From Pseudodesulfovibrio sp. (GTDB lineage Bacteria; Desulfobacterota; Desulfovibrionia; Desulfovibrionales; Desulfovibrionaceae): a DNA stretch of 38,315 nt. Positions 1 through 8,893 of the stretch are shown here, one piece after another. The notes under the pieces are model-generated. The model made no database searches and had not been told where the DNA came from. It saw nothing but the letters and a program-made list of their open reading frames with translations. The position numbers and the translations under genes are program-made. Position 1 is the first letter of the stretch. Each line of letters begins with the position of its first letter. The stretch spans positions 1-38,315 of the forward strand of contig NZ_JAQUWN010000033.1 of the NCBI RefSeq assembly GCF_028692895.1, written 5' to 3'.

Positions 1-677
1 CGCTGGCCGGTATTCCGTGAGGCCCGGTCCACGGGGATGGCCGCAACCGGATTGTGCTCAAGGCCGAACTCCAGGTCCGCCTGCCCGGTGGTGTAGTCGT
101 TGGCCCGCACCACTCCGTACTGGAAGGCCCCGTGCAAGTAGGCCCGGAGGTGAAAGGCCATGGAGGGGGAAGCCTTGTGGACCTCCGCCAGCACCGTGCG
201 CAGCATGGACGCGGAGACATCCTTTGCCGGGGTTTCACGGCCCAGTGCATCGGCGGCCGGGTCCTTCCCGGTCAGCAAAGCCCTTTCCACCTCCGGCCAG
301 GAACTCTTCCCCCGGGCCTGCATGTCCTTGATGTACAACTCGAACAGTTGCGCCACGGAACCGAGGGCCGCCCGGCGGCGCGCCTGTTCGGCCTTCTCCC
401 GCCGTTCCCGTTCCACCTCGGCTGTCGGGTCAAGCCCGGCGTCCAGAAAGGCCCTGAACGGCTCACAGGCGGCACGGGCATCGGCCAGGGACATGGATTC
501 ATAGGACCCGATCCGGAGCAGGCGTTTTTTCCCGGCGAAGAAATACTTGAACAGCCATACGGCCGCGCCGCCTCGGAGCCGGAAGACGAGACGCCCCGCC
601 CCCCGTGGTGCCGGATCGGACCAAGCCACGTTCTTTCCCGCTCGAATCGCCTTTTCAATCTTCAACACAGTCAGCAT
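1..677 (-). CDS. tyrosine-type site-specific integrase, N-terminal part (runs off window)
   Basis: About 225 residues are visible from ATG at 677; the gene continues past base 1. The start is supported by an AAGGCGG ribosome site about 6 bases upstream. Residues about 1-90 look like the DUF4102/arm-binding domain of P4-type integrases (GRLVFRLRGGAAVWLFKYF, then RIGSYESMSLADARA). A core-binding helical domain follows (AQLFELYIKDMQARGKSSWPE). The catalytic R-H-R-Y domain would lie to the left of the window, so activity cannot be judged. The gene points away from a tRNA-Thr 3' fragment about 200 bp upstream of its start, as expected for the integrase of a tRNA-targeting genomic island. I infer that the island extends leftward and that base 923 onward is chromosome. 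Confidence 0.88.
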   Translation of the reverse strand, partial: MLTVLKIEKAIRAGKNVAWSDPAPRGAGRLVFRLRGGAAVWLFKYFFAGKKRLLRIGSYESMSLADARAACEPFRAFLDAGLDPTAEVERERREKAEQARRRAALGSVAQLFELYIKDMQARGKSSWPEVERALLTGKDPAADALGRETPAKDVSASMLRTVLAEVHKASPSMAFHLRAYLHGAFQYGVVRANDYTTGQADLEFGLEHNPVAAIPVDRASRNTGQ

Positions 678-692
678 GTCAACCGCCTTTGC

Positions 693-740
693 CGTTACGG
701 CCTCACCCCGATCAGTGCGGCCGCAAGTGAGGCCGTAACG
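693..740. promoter_or_regulatory. 14-bp perfect inverted repeat upstream of the integrase
   Basis: CGTTACGGCCTCAC at 693-706 is matched by its exact reverse complement at 727-740, with a 20-bp spacer. The repeat starts 16 bp upstream of the integrase start codon. It could be an operator for integrase expression, a binding site for integrase or a directionality factor, or a hairpin in the integrase mRNA leader. There is no T-run on the integrase side, so it is not a simple terminator. Confidence 0.6.
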
Positions 741-749
741 CCGAAGCTA

Positions 750-774
750 CAATACCCTTCAATATGAATCAATA
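750..774. repeat. three CAATA iterons at exact 10-bp spacing
   Basis: CAATA occurs at 750-754, 760-764 and 770-774, so the three copies fall on one face of the helix. The site lies between the integrase start and the att core, where phage attP arms carry Xis/RDF or integrase arm sites. The repeat is seen directly; the protein-binding role is inference. Confidence 0.55.
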
Positions 775-824
775 CTGGCAGGCAGGCCACGTAAAGTCAA
801 GGTTTACAGAGTGGTTGCGAAGAG

Positions 825-841
825 TTAAGCGCGTTTAAGCG
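825..841. repeat. two TTAAGCG direct repeats at 10-bp spacing
   Basis: TTAAGCG occurs at 825-831 and again at 835-841, about 35 bp from the att core. These are candidate integrase arm-type or accessory-protein sites. Short and unproven. Confidence 0.4.
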
Positions 842-875
842 GTTTTCAGCACGTGGGATTGTCGGATTTTCTCCC

Positions 876-922
876 GATTCGTAATCAGTAGGTCGTGAGT
901 TCAAGTCTCATTCCTGGCTCCA
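876..922 (+). other. attR: 3' fragment of tRNA-Thr(CGT) left by island integration
   Basis: The 47 bp run from the anticodon region (loop TTCGTAA, anticodon CGT) through the variable loop, the T-arm (GAGTTCAAGTCTC) and the acceptor strand TCCTGGC, ending T-CCA at 919-922. The 5' half of a tRNA is absent: the bases before 876 (CTCCC) do not complete the anticodon stem, and no D-arm or 5' acceptor strand is present. It is therefore a displaced tRNA 3' end, the classic right attachment site of an element inserted in a tRNA gene. The reconstituted full tRNA-Thr should lie at the far left end of the island, outside the window. Confidence 0.8.
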
Positions 923-930
923 GCGAAATC

Positions 931-964
931 AAAGGGTTGCAGCATTTTTGTTGTAACCCTTTTC
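931..964 (+). terminator. intrinsic terminator of the displaced tRNA-Thr
   Basis: The 11-bp stem AAAGGGTTGCA / TGTAACCCTTT (931-941 with 952-962, one G-T pair) directly follows the tRNA fragment, with a T-rich loop and T's at 960-963. It is the original tRNA-Thr terminator, which marks the sequence right of 922 as the native chromosomal flank. The rest of the gap to 1111 has no gene, only a 9-bp inverted repeat (TTGGAGATG at 981-989 with CATCTCCAA at 1009-1017). Confidence 0.65.
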
Positions 965-1111
965 TATTTGGTTCGGATTTTTGGAGATGTCCCGGACCAA
1001 AATGGCGGCATCTCCAACGAATCGAAGTACGCTCCAGTCGGATGAACCTGAAAAGGTCTTTGGGTGGGCCGCAACGTCGGGGCGTCAGAGCGCCACGGCA
1101 GGGGGGCGGCG

Positions 1112-3112
1112 TCAGGACGCGAGGTCCAGGCTCAGGCCGGAGCAGGGGAGGACCGTGGCCGTCGTGCCGGGCGGGAGGACGATGGTCGCGCTGTACTCGG
1201 TGATGATGGCCGGGCCGGAGATGATGTTGCCGGGGCGGAGGCGGGCGCGGTTCAGGATTTGAGCCTCGCAGGGCGCGTTGCCGAAGATTGCCGGGCGGGC
1301 GCCGAGGCGGGCGGCCCGCGGCGGGGTGGCGTCGCCCGGCGGCGGGGCCGGGAAGACCGGCTTGTCCTGGCGGCCGCGGCTGCGCAGGCGGAGGTTGACC
1401 AGCTCCACGGGCTTGCCGGGGTTGCGGTGGCCGTAATGTCGCTCGTGCACGGCCTCAAAGGCCTCCACCGGGTCGCCGCCCCAGGGGACCGTGAGCTCGA
1501 AGGACTGGCCCTTGTAGCGCATGTCCAGGTAGCGCTCGAAGGCGGCGTTCTCCGGGCGGACGCCCTCGGCGCGCAGCTCGTCCAGGCCGCGCGCCTCCAT
1601 GGCCGCGAACAATGCTTCCAGCTCGGCCGGGGCGGCCTCGGCCGCGCCCAGCATAACCGTTCGGGACGCGTCCTTGACCACGTCGGCCAGGAGCATGCCC
1701 ACGGCCGAGAGCAGGCCGGGGTTGGCCGGGATGAAGACCCGCTCCATCCCGAGCAGGCGGGCCAGCTCCGCGCAGTGCATGCCGCCCGCGCCGCCGAAGG
1801 AGAGCAGGGTGAACTCGCGCGGGTCGTACCCCTTTTCCACCGAGATGACCCGGATGGCCCGCTCCATGTTGGCGTTGGCCACGGCCAGGATGCCTTCGGC
1901 CAGCTCCGCGGGGCCGAGGCCGAGGCCGCTCGCCATGGCCTCCACGGCGCGGCGGGCGGCCGGCTCGTCCAGCGCCATGCCGCCGCCCAGGAAATGGTCG
2001 GGCACGATGCGGCCCAGGTAGAGGTTGGCGTCGGTGACCGTGACTCCGGTCCCGCCACGGCCGTAGCAGACCGGGCCGGGGGCCGCCCCCGCGCTCTCCG
2101 GGCCCACGGCCAGCGAGCCGCCCGCGTCGCGCCGGGCGATGGAGCCGCCGCCCGCGCCCACGGTGTGGATGTCGATCATGGGCACCTTGACCGGGTATCC
2201 GGCGATGGCCGACTGCGTGGTCATGGGCAGGCCGCCGTCCATGAGGCAGACGTCCGTGCTGGTGCCGCCCATGTCGAAGCCGATGAGCCGGTCGAACCCG
2301 GCCCGCCGCGCCGTCTCCAGGCCGCCCACCGCGCCGCCCGCCGGGCCGGAGAGGATGGTCCGCACCGATTCGCGCATGGCCGTCTCGGCCGAGATGGAGC
2401 CCCCGTTGGACTGCATGACCGAGAGGGCGTTGCCCCGTGTGGCCGCGAGCAGGTCCGTCAGGTAGCGGGTCATTATGGGCGAGACGTAGGCGTTGACCAC
2501 GGTGGTGGAGGTGCGCTCGAACTCGCGGAATTCGGCCAGGATCTCGTGGGACAGGGAGACGGGCAGCCCCTGCGCGCGCAGGGCGTCGCCCAGCAGTCGC
2601 TCGTGCTCCGGCCGCAGGAAGGAGAAGAGCAGGCACACGGCCACGGACTCGGCCCCGGAGGCGCGGACCTGCGCGGCCACGTCGCGCGCCTGGGTTTCGG
2701 CCAGGGGGGCGATCTCGCCGCCGTCGCTGCCCACCCGGCCGGGCGCGGCGAAGCGCAGGGCCGGGGGCACGATGTGCGGCTCGCGGGCGTAGGCCAGGTC
2801 GTAGAGCCGGGTCCGGTTCTGGCGGCCGATCTCGATGACGTCGGTGAAGCCCGCGTTGGCGACCAGGGCGGTGGGCGCGCCCTTGCGCTCCAGGATGGCG
2901 TTGGTGGCCACGGTGGAGCCGTGGACGACGCACAGCCCGGCCGGGCGCTCGCCCAGGCCCAGGACGCGGGCGATGTGCCTGATCCCCGCCAGCACGGCCT
3001 CGGACGGGTTGTGCGGGGTCGAGAGGGTCTTGTAGGTGCCGACGGGCCCGTCCGCCGACCGGTAGATGAAGTCGGTGAAGGTGCCGCCCGTGTCCACGCC
3101 GATGGTGATCAT
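1112..3112 (-). CDS. hydantoinase/oxoprolinase family protein, HyuA-like subunit
   Basis: A 666-residue protein of the ASKHA-fold hydantoinase A / 5-oxoprolinase family, which couples ATP hydrolysis to ring opening or carboxylation-type reactions. Seen: phosphate-binding VDTGGTFTDF (6-15), GSTVATNA (65-72), SGPAGG (255-260), a second nucleotide motif GFDMGGTSTDV (278-288), the glycine loop HTVGAGGGS (316-324), and GPESAGAAPGPVCYGRGG (337-354). The C-terminal 170 residues match the family's C-terminal domain. I chose ATG 3112 because MITIGVDTGG fits the family N-terminus and GGGAGACAGG precedes it; a longer reading from 3154 would add 14 unconserved residues. The substrate cannot be told from sequence. 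The usual HyuB partner is not adjacent, so this is either a stand-alone alpha subunit or its partner is elsewhere. The gene ends 190 bp from the island boundary. Confidence 0.88.
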   Translation of the reverse strand: MITIGVDTGGTFTDFIYRSADGPVGTYKTLSTPHNPSEAVLAGIRHIARVLGLGERPAGLCVVHGSTVATNAILERKGAPTALVANAGFTDVIEIGRQNRTRLYDLAYAREPHIVPPALRFAAPGRVGSDGGEIAPLAETQARDVAAQVRASGAESVAVCLLFSFLRPEHERLLGDALRAQGLPVSLSHEILAEFREFERTSTTVVNAYVSPIMTRYLTDLLAATRGNALSVMQSNGGSISAETAMRESVRTILSGPAGGAVGGLETARRAGFDRLIGFDMGGTSTDVCLMDGGLPMTTQSAIAGYPVKVPMIDIHTVGAGGGSIARRDAGGSLAVGPESAGAAPGPVCYGRGGTGVTVTDANLYLGRIVPDHFLGGGMALDEPAARRAVEAMASGLGLGPAELAEGILAVANANMERAIRVISVEKGYDPREFTLLSFGGAGGMHCAELARLLGMERVFIPANPGLLSAVGMLLADVVKDASRTVMLGAAEAAPAELEALFAAMEARGLDELRAEGVRPENAAFERYLDMRYKGQSFELTVPWGGDPVEAFEAVHERHYGHRNPGKPVELVNLRLRSRGRQDKPVFPAPPPGDATPPRAARLGARPAIFGNAPCEAQILNRARLRPGNIISGPAIITEYSATIVLPPGTTATVLPCSGLSLDLAS

Positions 3113-3345
3113 CCTGTCTCCCGGGCTGTTGGTGCGTGCCGGAAGGTAGCCCAAAGCCGAGCGTTTTGCCAGCTTCCGGCCGGACCCGGCCCGTTCGGGG
3201 TTGGCCCGCTCTTTGAAGGAATGGTGATCGGAGAAGGCTGACTGGAAGGACGATCCGTGCGGCTTGATGGGGACAATCTTTTGAACTCAAAGGGTTTTTT
3301 CAAGCCGCTGCCGGGCGGGTCGCCGTAAGAGCCTCCTGTCGTCCT

Positions 3346-3359
3346 GGACAATATTGTTC
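3346..3359. promoter_or_regulatory. near-perfect palindrome GGACAATATTGTTC in the 3113-3405 gap
   Basis: The 293-bp gap between the divergent hyuA-like gene and the cyclotransferase-like gene has no ORF of note. It carries GGACAATATTGTTC (10-bp perfect core ACAATATTGT) 46 bp before the GTG start at 3406, and a further half-site GGACAAT at about 3270. A dimeric regulator site is possible; I cannot name a regulator. Confidence 0.3.
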
Positions 3360-3405
3360 AAGGCGACGGGCGCTGTGTGCAAAAACGTCAACCCGTGGAG
3401 ACAGC

Positions 3406-3816
3406 GTGGGACAACGGTCCGCCCGGAACCGGCAACATGCCGTATTTGTCTACGGAACCATGAAACGGGGCTTCCCCAACCATCGGCTGCTGGCCGACGC
3501 CAGCTACCTTGGCGCCGCCAGCACAGTGGAGCGTTACGCCCTGTATGTGGACATGTTCCCCGGCGTGCATCCGGGGGACGCGGTCTCGCCCATCCGGGGA
3601 GAGCTCTTCGAGGTCAGCGCCAAGGTCCTCCGCCGCCTGGACGCCCTGGAAGGCCACCCGAACCTCTGCCGCCGCGAGATGGTGGCCGTGGAGACGACGG
3701 AGGGGCGGCGCGACGCCTGGATTTATTTTTATCCCACCCGCGAGGGGCGGCTCATACCCAGCGGCGAGTTCGACCCAGACAAGGAGCTGAAGTCCGGTCC
3801 CTCCTCCGCCGACTGA
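3406..3816 (+). CDS. gamma-glutamylcyclotransferase-like (AIG2/GGCT fold) protein
   Basis: A 136-residue protein. The N-terminal VFVYGTMKRGFPNH (13-26) is the hallmark YGT/L-x-x-G loop of the GGCT/AIG2 fold, and LDALEGHP (78-85) places the catalytic-type Glu at residue 82. Members cleave gamma-glutamyl amines or dipeptides to 5-oxoproline, or serve as gamma-glutamylamine cyclotransferases. Which substrate applies here is not visible. The length is typical of the family. The start is GTG at 3406 with TGGAG 5 bases upstream. It sits divergent from the hydantoinase/oxoprolinase-type gene, a 5-oxoproline-handling family. A link between making and opening 5-oxoproline is an attractive but unproven inference. 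The next gene starts 109 bp downstream. Confidence 0.75.
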   Translation: MGQRSARNRQHAVFVYGTMKRGFPNHRLLADASYLGAASTVERYALYVDMFPGVHPGDAVSPIRGELFEVSAKVLRRLDALEGHPNLCRREMVAVETTEGRRDAWIYFYPTREGRLIPSGEFDPDKELKSGPSSAD

Positions 3817-3925
3817 CCGTCCTTCCGGCCCGGCGCGACCCCGGCCGGGATTCTCTTGTCCCGCCCGCGCTTTCGCGGTAGGTTCTTCGGGCCCGTGAAC
3901 CTCTGCCCCGCAGGAGCCGCCCGTT

Positions 3926-6040
3926 TTGACAGACAAGGAAAATCTGCACGCCTTCTTCCACCCCGAGACCGTTGCCGTGGTCGGCGCTTCCGCCACCCCC
4001 GGCAAGGTCGGCCATACCATCCTCGCCAACATGATCGGGGCCGGATACCGGGGCAGGCTCCATCCCGTGAACCCCAAGGCCGAAGTCATCGAAGGGCTGC
4101 CGGTGGTCCCGTCCATAGCGGACCTGCCGCGCGGCCTGGACCTGGCCGTGGTCGCCCTCCCGCGCGAGATCGTGCTCGCCGCCCTGGAGGAGCTGGCGGC
4201 CAGGGGGTGCAAGTCCGCCATCGTGGTCACCGCCGGGTTCAAGGAGGCGGGGCGCGAGGGATACCGCATGGAGAAGGAGATCGCCGAGCTGTGCGCGCGC
4301 ACGGGCATGGCGCTGCTCGGGCCCAACTGCCTGGGCATGATCAACGCGGCCGCCGGGGTCAACGCCTCCTTCGCCGCCGGGCAGCCCGGCAAGGGGTCCA
4401 TCGCCTTTTTTTCGCAGTCCGGCGCGCTTTGCGTGGCCATCCTGGACTGGGCCTTGGGCGAGAACGTCGGCTTCTCCAAGTTCGTCTCCCTGGGCAACAA
4501 GGCCGCCCTCGACGAGGCGGACATGCTCCGCTACCTGAACGAGGACCCGGAGACCAAGGTCATCCTCGGCTACATCGAGAACGTGGAGCACGGCGAGACA
4601 TTTTTGGCCCAGGCTCGGGCCGCCTGCCTGAACAAGCCGGTCATCATGATAAAGGCCGGGACCACGGCGGCGGGCGCCAAGGCCGCGTCCTCGCATACCG
4701 GGGCCATCGCCGGGGCGGACCAGGCCTACACCGCGGCCTTCCACCAGGCCGGGGTCATCCGGGTCAACGACGTGGCCACGCTCTTCAACCTGGCTCAGGC
4801 TTTCTCCACCCAGCCCCTGCCCAAGGGGCCGAACCTGGCCGTGGTCACCAACTCAGGCGGCCCCGGCATCCTCACGGCCGACGCGGCGGACCGCTCGCGC
4901 CTGACCATGGCCCCGCTCTCGACGCGGACCGTCCAGCGGCTCCAGGAGTTCCTGCCCAGCTACGCGGCCTTCTACAATCCCGTGGACATCGTGGGCGACG
5001 CCGACGCCAGGCGCTACCGCCAGGCCCTGGACGTGGTGGCCGACGACCCCATGGTCCATTCCATCCTGGTCCTGCTCACGCCCACCGCCGCCGTGCAGAT
5101 CGAGGAGACGGCCGAGGCGGTGATCCACACGGCCCGGCGGAGCGGCAAGCCGGTCTTCGCCTGCTTCATGGGGCGCACCCGCGTGCGCGCGGCCAGGGAG
5201 CGGCTCATGGCGGCCGGCATCCCGTGCTACGCCTTTCCGGAACCGGCGGTGAAGTCCATCGAGGCCATGTACGAATTTTTCCTGTGGAAGAACCGCCCGG
5301 CCCCGCAGTACGCGGAGGTGGAGCGGAACGTGACCCGCGCCCGCAAGGTCATCGACGAGCACATGCGCCGCCGCGAGCCAGAGATCGTGGAGTTCGAGGC
5401 CCAGGAGGTGCTGCGCGCCTATGGCCTGCCCACGCCGAGGACCGAGCTGGCCCGCTCCAGCGAGGAGGCCGTGGCCGCGGCGGACGGGATCGGCTACCCC
5501 GTGGTCCTCAAGATCGCCTCGCCCCACATCTCGCACAAGTCCGACGTGGGCGGCGTGGCCGTGAACCTGGGCGACGCGGACGCTGTGGCCGGGGCGTTCC
5601 GGGACATCACGGCCCGGGCCCAGCGCATGCGCCAGGACGCCTACATCGCGGGCTGCCTGGTCCAGGAGATGGCTCCCGAGGGCGTCAAGGAGGTCATCAT
5701 CGGCTTCAAGCGCGACGAGCAGTTCGGGCCCATGCTCATGTTCGGCCTGGGCGGCATCTACGTGGAGATCATGAAGGACATCGCCTTCAAGCTGGCCCCG
5801 CTCTCCAGGCGGGACGCGGTCGAGATCATGCGCGAGATCAAGTCCTACATGCTGCTCAAGGGGCTTCGGGGCGAGCCCGCGGTCAACTTCGCGGCCCTGG
5901 AGTCGATCATCGCGACCATGTCCCGGATGGCCCTGGACCTGCCCGAGGTCTGGGAGGCCGAGTTCAATCCCGTGCTGGTCAACGACGAGCGCGCCCTGGT
6001 GGCGGACGTTCGCCTGACCCTGCACCTGCGGGGCCTTTGA
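3926..6040 (+). CDS. ADP-forming acyl-CoA synthetase (acetate-CoA ligase type), fused alpha-beta
   Basis: A 704-residue fused NDP-forming acyl-CoA synthetase, which interconverts acyl-CoA + ADP + Pi and acid + CoA + ATP. Domains in order: Rossmann CoA-binding (about 8-110, VAVVGASATPGKVG), succinyl-CoA-ligase-like domains (about 150-290 and 300-460) with the phospho-histidine loop SSHTGAIAG (His257), then a C-terminal ATP-grasp domain (about 480-700; HKSDVGGVAVNL, QEMAPEGVKEVIIG). There is no C-terminal GNAT domain, so it is not a Pat-type lysine acetyltransferase. The start is TTG 3926 with GCAGGAG about 9 bases upstream; the next in-frame ATG would remove the CoA domain. In an anaerobe it would make ATP from acyl-CoAs from amino acid or organic acid breakdown. 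It converges on the tautomerase gene with a 25-bp gap. Confidence 0.9.
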   Translation: MTDKENLHAFFHPETVAVVGASATPGKVGHTILANMIGAGYRGRLHPVNPKAEVIEGLPVVPSIADLPRGLDLAVVALPREIVLAALEELAARGCKSAIVVTAGFKEAGREGYRMEKEIAELCARTGMALLGPNCLGMINAAAGVNASFAAGQPGKGSIAFFSQSGALCVAILDWALGENVGFSKFVSLGNKAALDEADMLRYLNEDPETKVILGYIENVEHGETFLAQARAACLNKPVIMIKAGTTAAGAKAASSHTGAIAGADQAYTAAFHQAGVIRVNDVATLFNLAQAFSTQPLPKGPNLAVVTNSGGPGILTADAADRSRLTMAPLSTRTVQRLQEFLPSYAAFYNPVDIVGDADARRYRQALDVVADDPMVHSILVLLTPTAAVQIEETAEAVIHTARRSGKPVFACFMGRTRVRAARERLMAAGIPCYAFPEPAVKSIEAMYEFFLWKNRPAPQYAEVERNVTRARKVIDEHMRRREPEIVEFEAQEVLRAYGLPTPRTELARSSEEAVAAADGIGYPVVLKIASPHISHKSDVGGVAVNLGDADAVAGAFRDITARAQRMRQDAYIAGCLVQEMAPEGVKEVIIGFKRDEQFGPMLMFGLGGIYVEIMKDIAFKLAPLSRRDAVEIMREIKSYMLLKGLRGEPAVNFAALESIIATMSRMALDLPEVWEAEFNPVLVNDERALVADVRLTLHLRGL

Positions 6041-6065
6041 CCTCGGCCCGGCGGGCTGGGTTTCC

Positions 6066-6263
6066 CTATTTCCCGCGCAGTTCGGTGACGGACTCGCCGC
6101 CGATGCCCCAGTTGTCGGTGTCCACCTCGTCGATGATGACGAAGGTGGTCTTGCGGTTCTTGCCCAGCACGTCGGCCAGCAGGTCGGTGACGCCCTCGAT
6201 GAGTCGGCGTTTCTGGTCGGCGGTGGCTCCCTCTTTGGTGATGCGGATGTTGACGAAGGGCAT
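6066..6263 (-). CDS. 4-oxalocrotonate tautomerase-like protein
   Basis: A 65-residue protein of the tautomerase superfamily. MPFVNIRITKEGAT places the catalytic Pro directly after Met (Pro1 after Met removal). WGIGGES (51-57) covers the conserved region near the C-terminus. The 60-65-residue length is typical. The start at 6263 has AAGGAG 7 bases upstream; a longer reading from 6401 has no support. The family keto-enol isomerises 2-hydroxymuconate-like acids, but many small homologues in non-degraders have unknown substrates. It is a monocistronic minus-strand gene between plus-strand genes. Confidence 0.85.
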   Translation of the reverse strand: MPFVNIRITKEGATADQKRRLIEGVTDLLADVLGKNRKTTFVIIDEVDTDNWGIGGESVTELRGK

Positions 6264-6384
6264 GGTCGGCTCCTTGGGATGGGGTGAAGGGACGGCCGGA
6301 GCATAGCACGGGCGCGGCCGGAAGCGGAAGGGCCAGCGGCCCGGAAAAGGGCGGTTTCCCCTTGCCAAGGCGTATTGCGGTCTT

Positions 6385-6945
6385 ATGTTTGGCCGTATCA
6401 TGTTTCACGCGCGCGTCGGCTCCGGCCAGCTCCATCTCCGGCAGGGAGACATCACACAGTACCTGGTGGACGCCATCGTCAACGCCGCCAATTCCCGGCT
6501 GGCCGGGGGCGGGGGCGTGGACGGGGCCATCCACCGCGCGGCCGGCATGGCGGAGCTGCGCGGCGCCTGCGCGGCCATCATCGACGTGATCGGCTCCCTC
6601 GCCACGGGCGAGGCCGTCATCACCCCCGGCTTCAACCTGCCCGCCCGCTACATCATCCACACCGTCGGCCCGGTCTGGCGCGGCGGCCTGCGCGGCGAGC
6701 CCGCGCGGCTGCGCGACGCCTACCTGAACTGCCTCCGCCTGGCCCATGAGCACGACCTGCAGAGCGTGGCCTTCCCGGCCATCTCCTGCGGGGTCTACGG
6801 CTATCCCGTGGAGCCCGGCGCGCGCGTGGCCCTCGCGGCCCTGCGCGAGGGGCTGGAGGCCGGGCTGGTCGAGGAAGTGAACATGGTCCTGCACGGCCCG
6901 GAGAACCTGGCCGTCTGGTCCGGCGTGGCCGAAGAACTTCTGTAA
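6385..6945 (+). CDS. macro-domain protein (ADP-ribose / O-acetyl-ADP-ribose hydrolase type)
   Basis: A 186-residue single macro domain. GDIT (21-24), [20 protein letters not shown] (31-50) and ISCGVYGYP (133-141) are the ADP-ribose-binding loops of the MacroD/YmdB class. The Asn-Ala-Ala-Asn and [13 protein letters not shown] segments fit catalytically active de-ADP-ribosylases or OAADPr deacetylases. The start is uncertain: ATG 6385 and ATG 6400 are both possible and neither has a strong ribosome site. It ends 20 bp before hslV on the same strand and probably shares an operon with hslVU. Whether it relates to proteolysis is unknown. Confidence 0.87.
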   Translation: MFGRIMFHARVGSGQLHLRQGDITQYLVDAIVNAANSRLAGGGGVDGAIHRAAGMAELRGACAAIIDVIGSLATGEAVITPGFNLPARYIIHTVGPVWRGGLRGEPARLRDAYLNCLRLAHEHDLQSVAFPAISCGVYGYPVEPGARVALAALREGLEAGLVEEVNMVLHGPENLAVWSGVAEELL

Positions 6946-6965
6946 GCAAGCAAGGAGAAACCCAT

Positions 6966-7505
6966 ATGGAAATCAGGGGAACCACCATCGTCGCGGTCAA
7001 GGACGACAAGGGCACCGCAGTGGCCGGAGACGGCCAGGTGACCTTCGGCCAGGCCGTGGCCATGAAGCACACGGCGCGCAAGGTGCGCCGCATCTACAAG
7101 GACAAGGTCACCGTTGGCTTCGCCGGGGCCACGGCCGACGCCTTCACGCTCTGCGAGCGGTTCGAGGCCAAGCTGGAGACCTATGCGGGCAACCTGCTCC
7201 GGGCCGCCGTGGAGCTGGCCAAGGACTGGCGCACCGACAAGTATCTGCGCAAGCTCGAAGCCATGCTCCTGGTGGCCGACGGCGAGCACATCCTGATCAT
7301 CTCCGGCACCGGCGACGTCATCGAGCCGGACGACGGCGTGGCCGCCATCGGTTCCGGCGGGTCCTACGCCCTGGCCGCGGCCCGCGCCCTCCAGCAGAAC
7401 ACCGGCCTCCCCGCCGGGGAGATCGCCCGCAAGGCCATGGAGATCGCGGCCGACATCTGCGTCTACACCAACAACAACATCATCTTGGAAACCCAGGACA
7501 AGTAG
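6966..7505 (+). CDS. hslV: ATP-dependent protease peptidase subunit HslV (ClpQ)
   Basis: A 179-residue proteasome-like N-terminal threonine peptidase that forms hexamer rings capped by HslU. MEIRG precedes [11 protein letters not shown], so Thr6 should be the mature nucleophile after removal of a five-residue propeptide ending in Gly. Counting from that Thr, Asp17 (AGDGQVT) and the basic ARKVRRIY stretch match the active-site residues. [12 protein letters not shown] and NIGSGGSY-like AIGSGGSY are family signatures. AAGGAG lies 8 bases before ATG 6966. The stop is 2 bp before the hslU start, so the two are translationally linked. It degrades misfolded proteins in the cytosol. Confidence 0.96.
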   Translation: MEIRGTTIVAVKDDKGTAVAGDGQVTFGQAVAMKHTARKVRRIYKDKVTVGFAGATADAFTLCERFEAKLETYAGNLLRAAVELAKDWRTDKYLRKLEAMLLVADGEHILIISGTGDVIEPDDGVAAIGSGGSYALAAARALQQNTGLPAGEIARKAMEIAADICVYTNNNIILETQDK

Positions 7506-7507
7506 AT

Positions 7508-8884
<1,377 letters not shown>

Positions 8885-8893
8885 GGGGCGGCC

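Noticed and set aside
981-1017. Terminator of the HyuA gene formed by the TTGGAGATG / CATCTCCAA repeat
   Set aside because: The loop is 19 bases and no T-run follows on the minus strand.
1064-3241. 725-codon plus-strand ORF opposite the HyuA gene
   Set aside because: It is the antisense of a clear family gene; the long frame reflects high GC. The same holds for the other long opposite-strand frames (for example 3856-6306, 11146-13392, 29111-32155).
3926-6040. Pat/AcuA-type acetyltransferase fused to an acyl-CoA synthetase
   Set aside because: The protein ends after the ATP-grasp domain; no GNAT domain is present.
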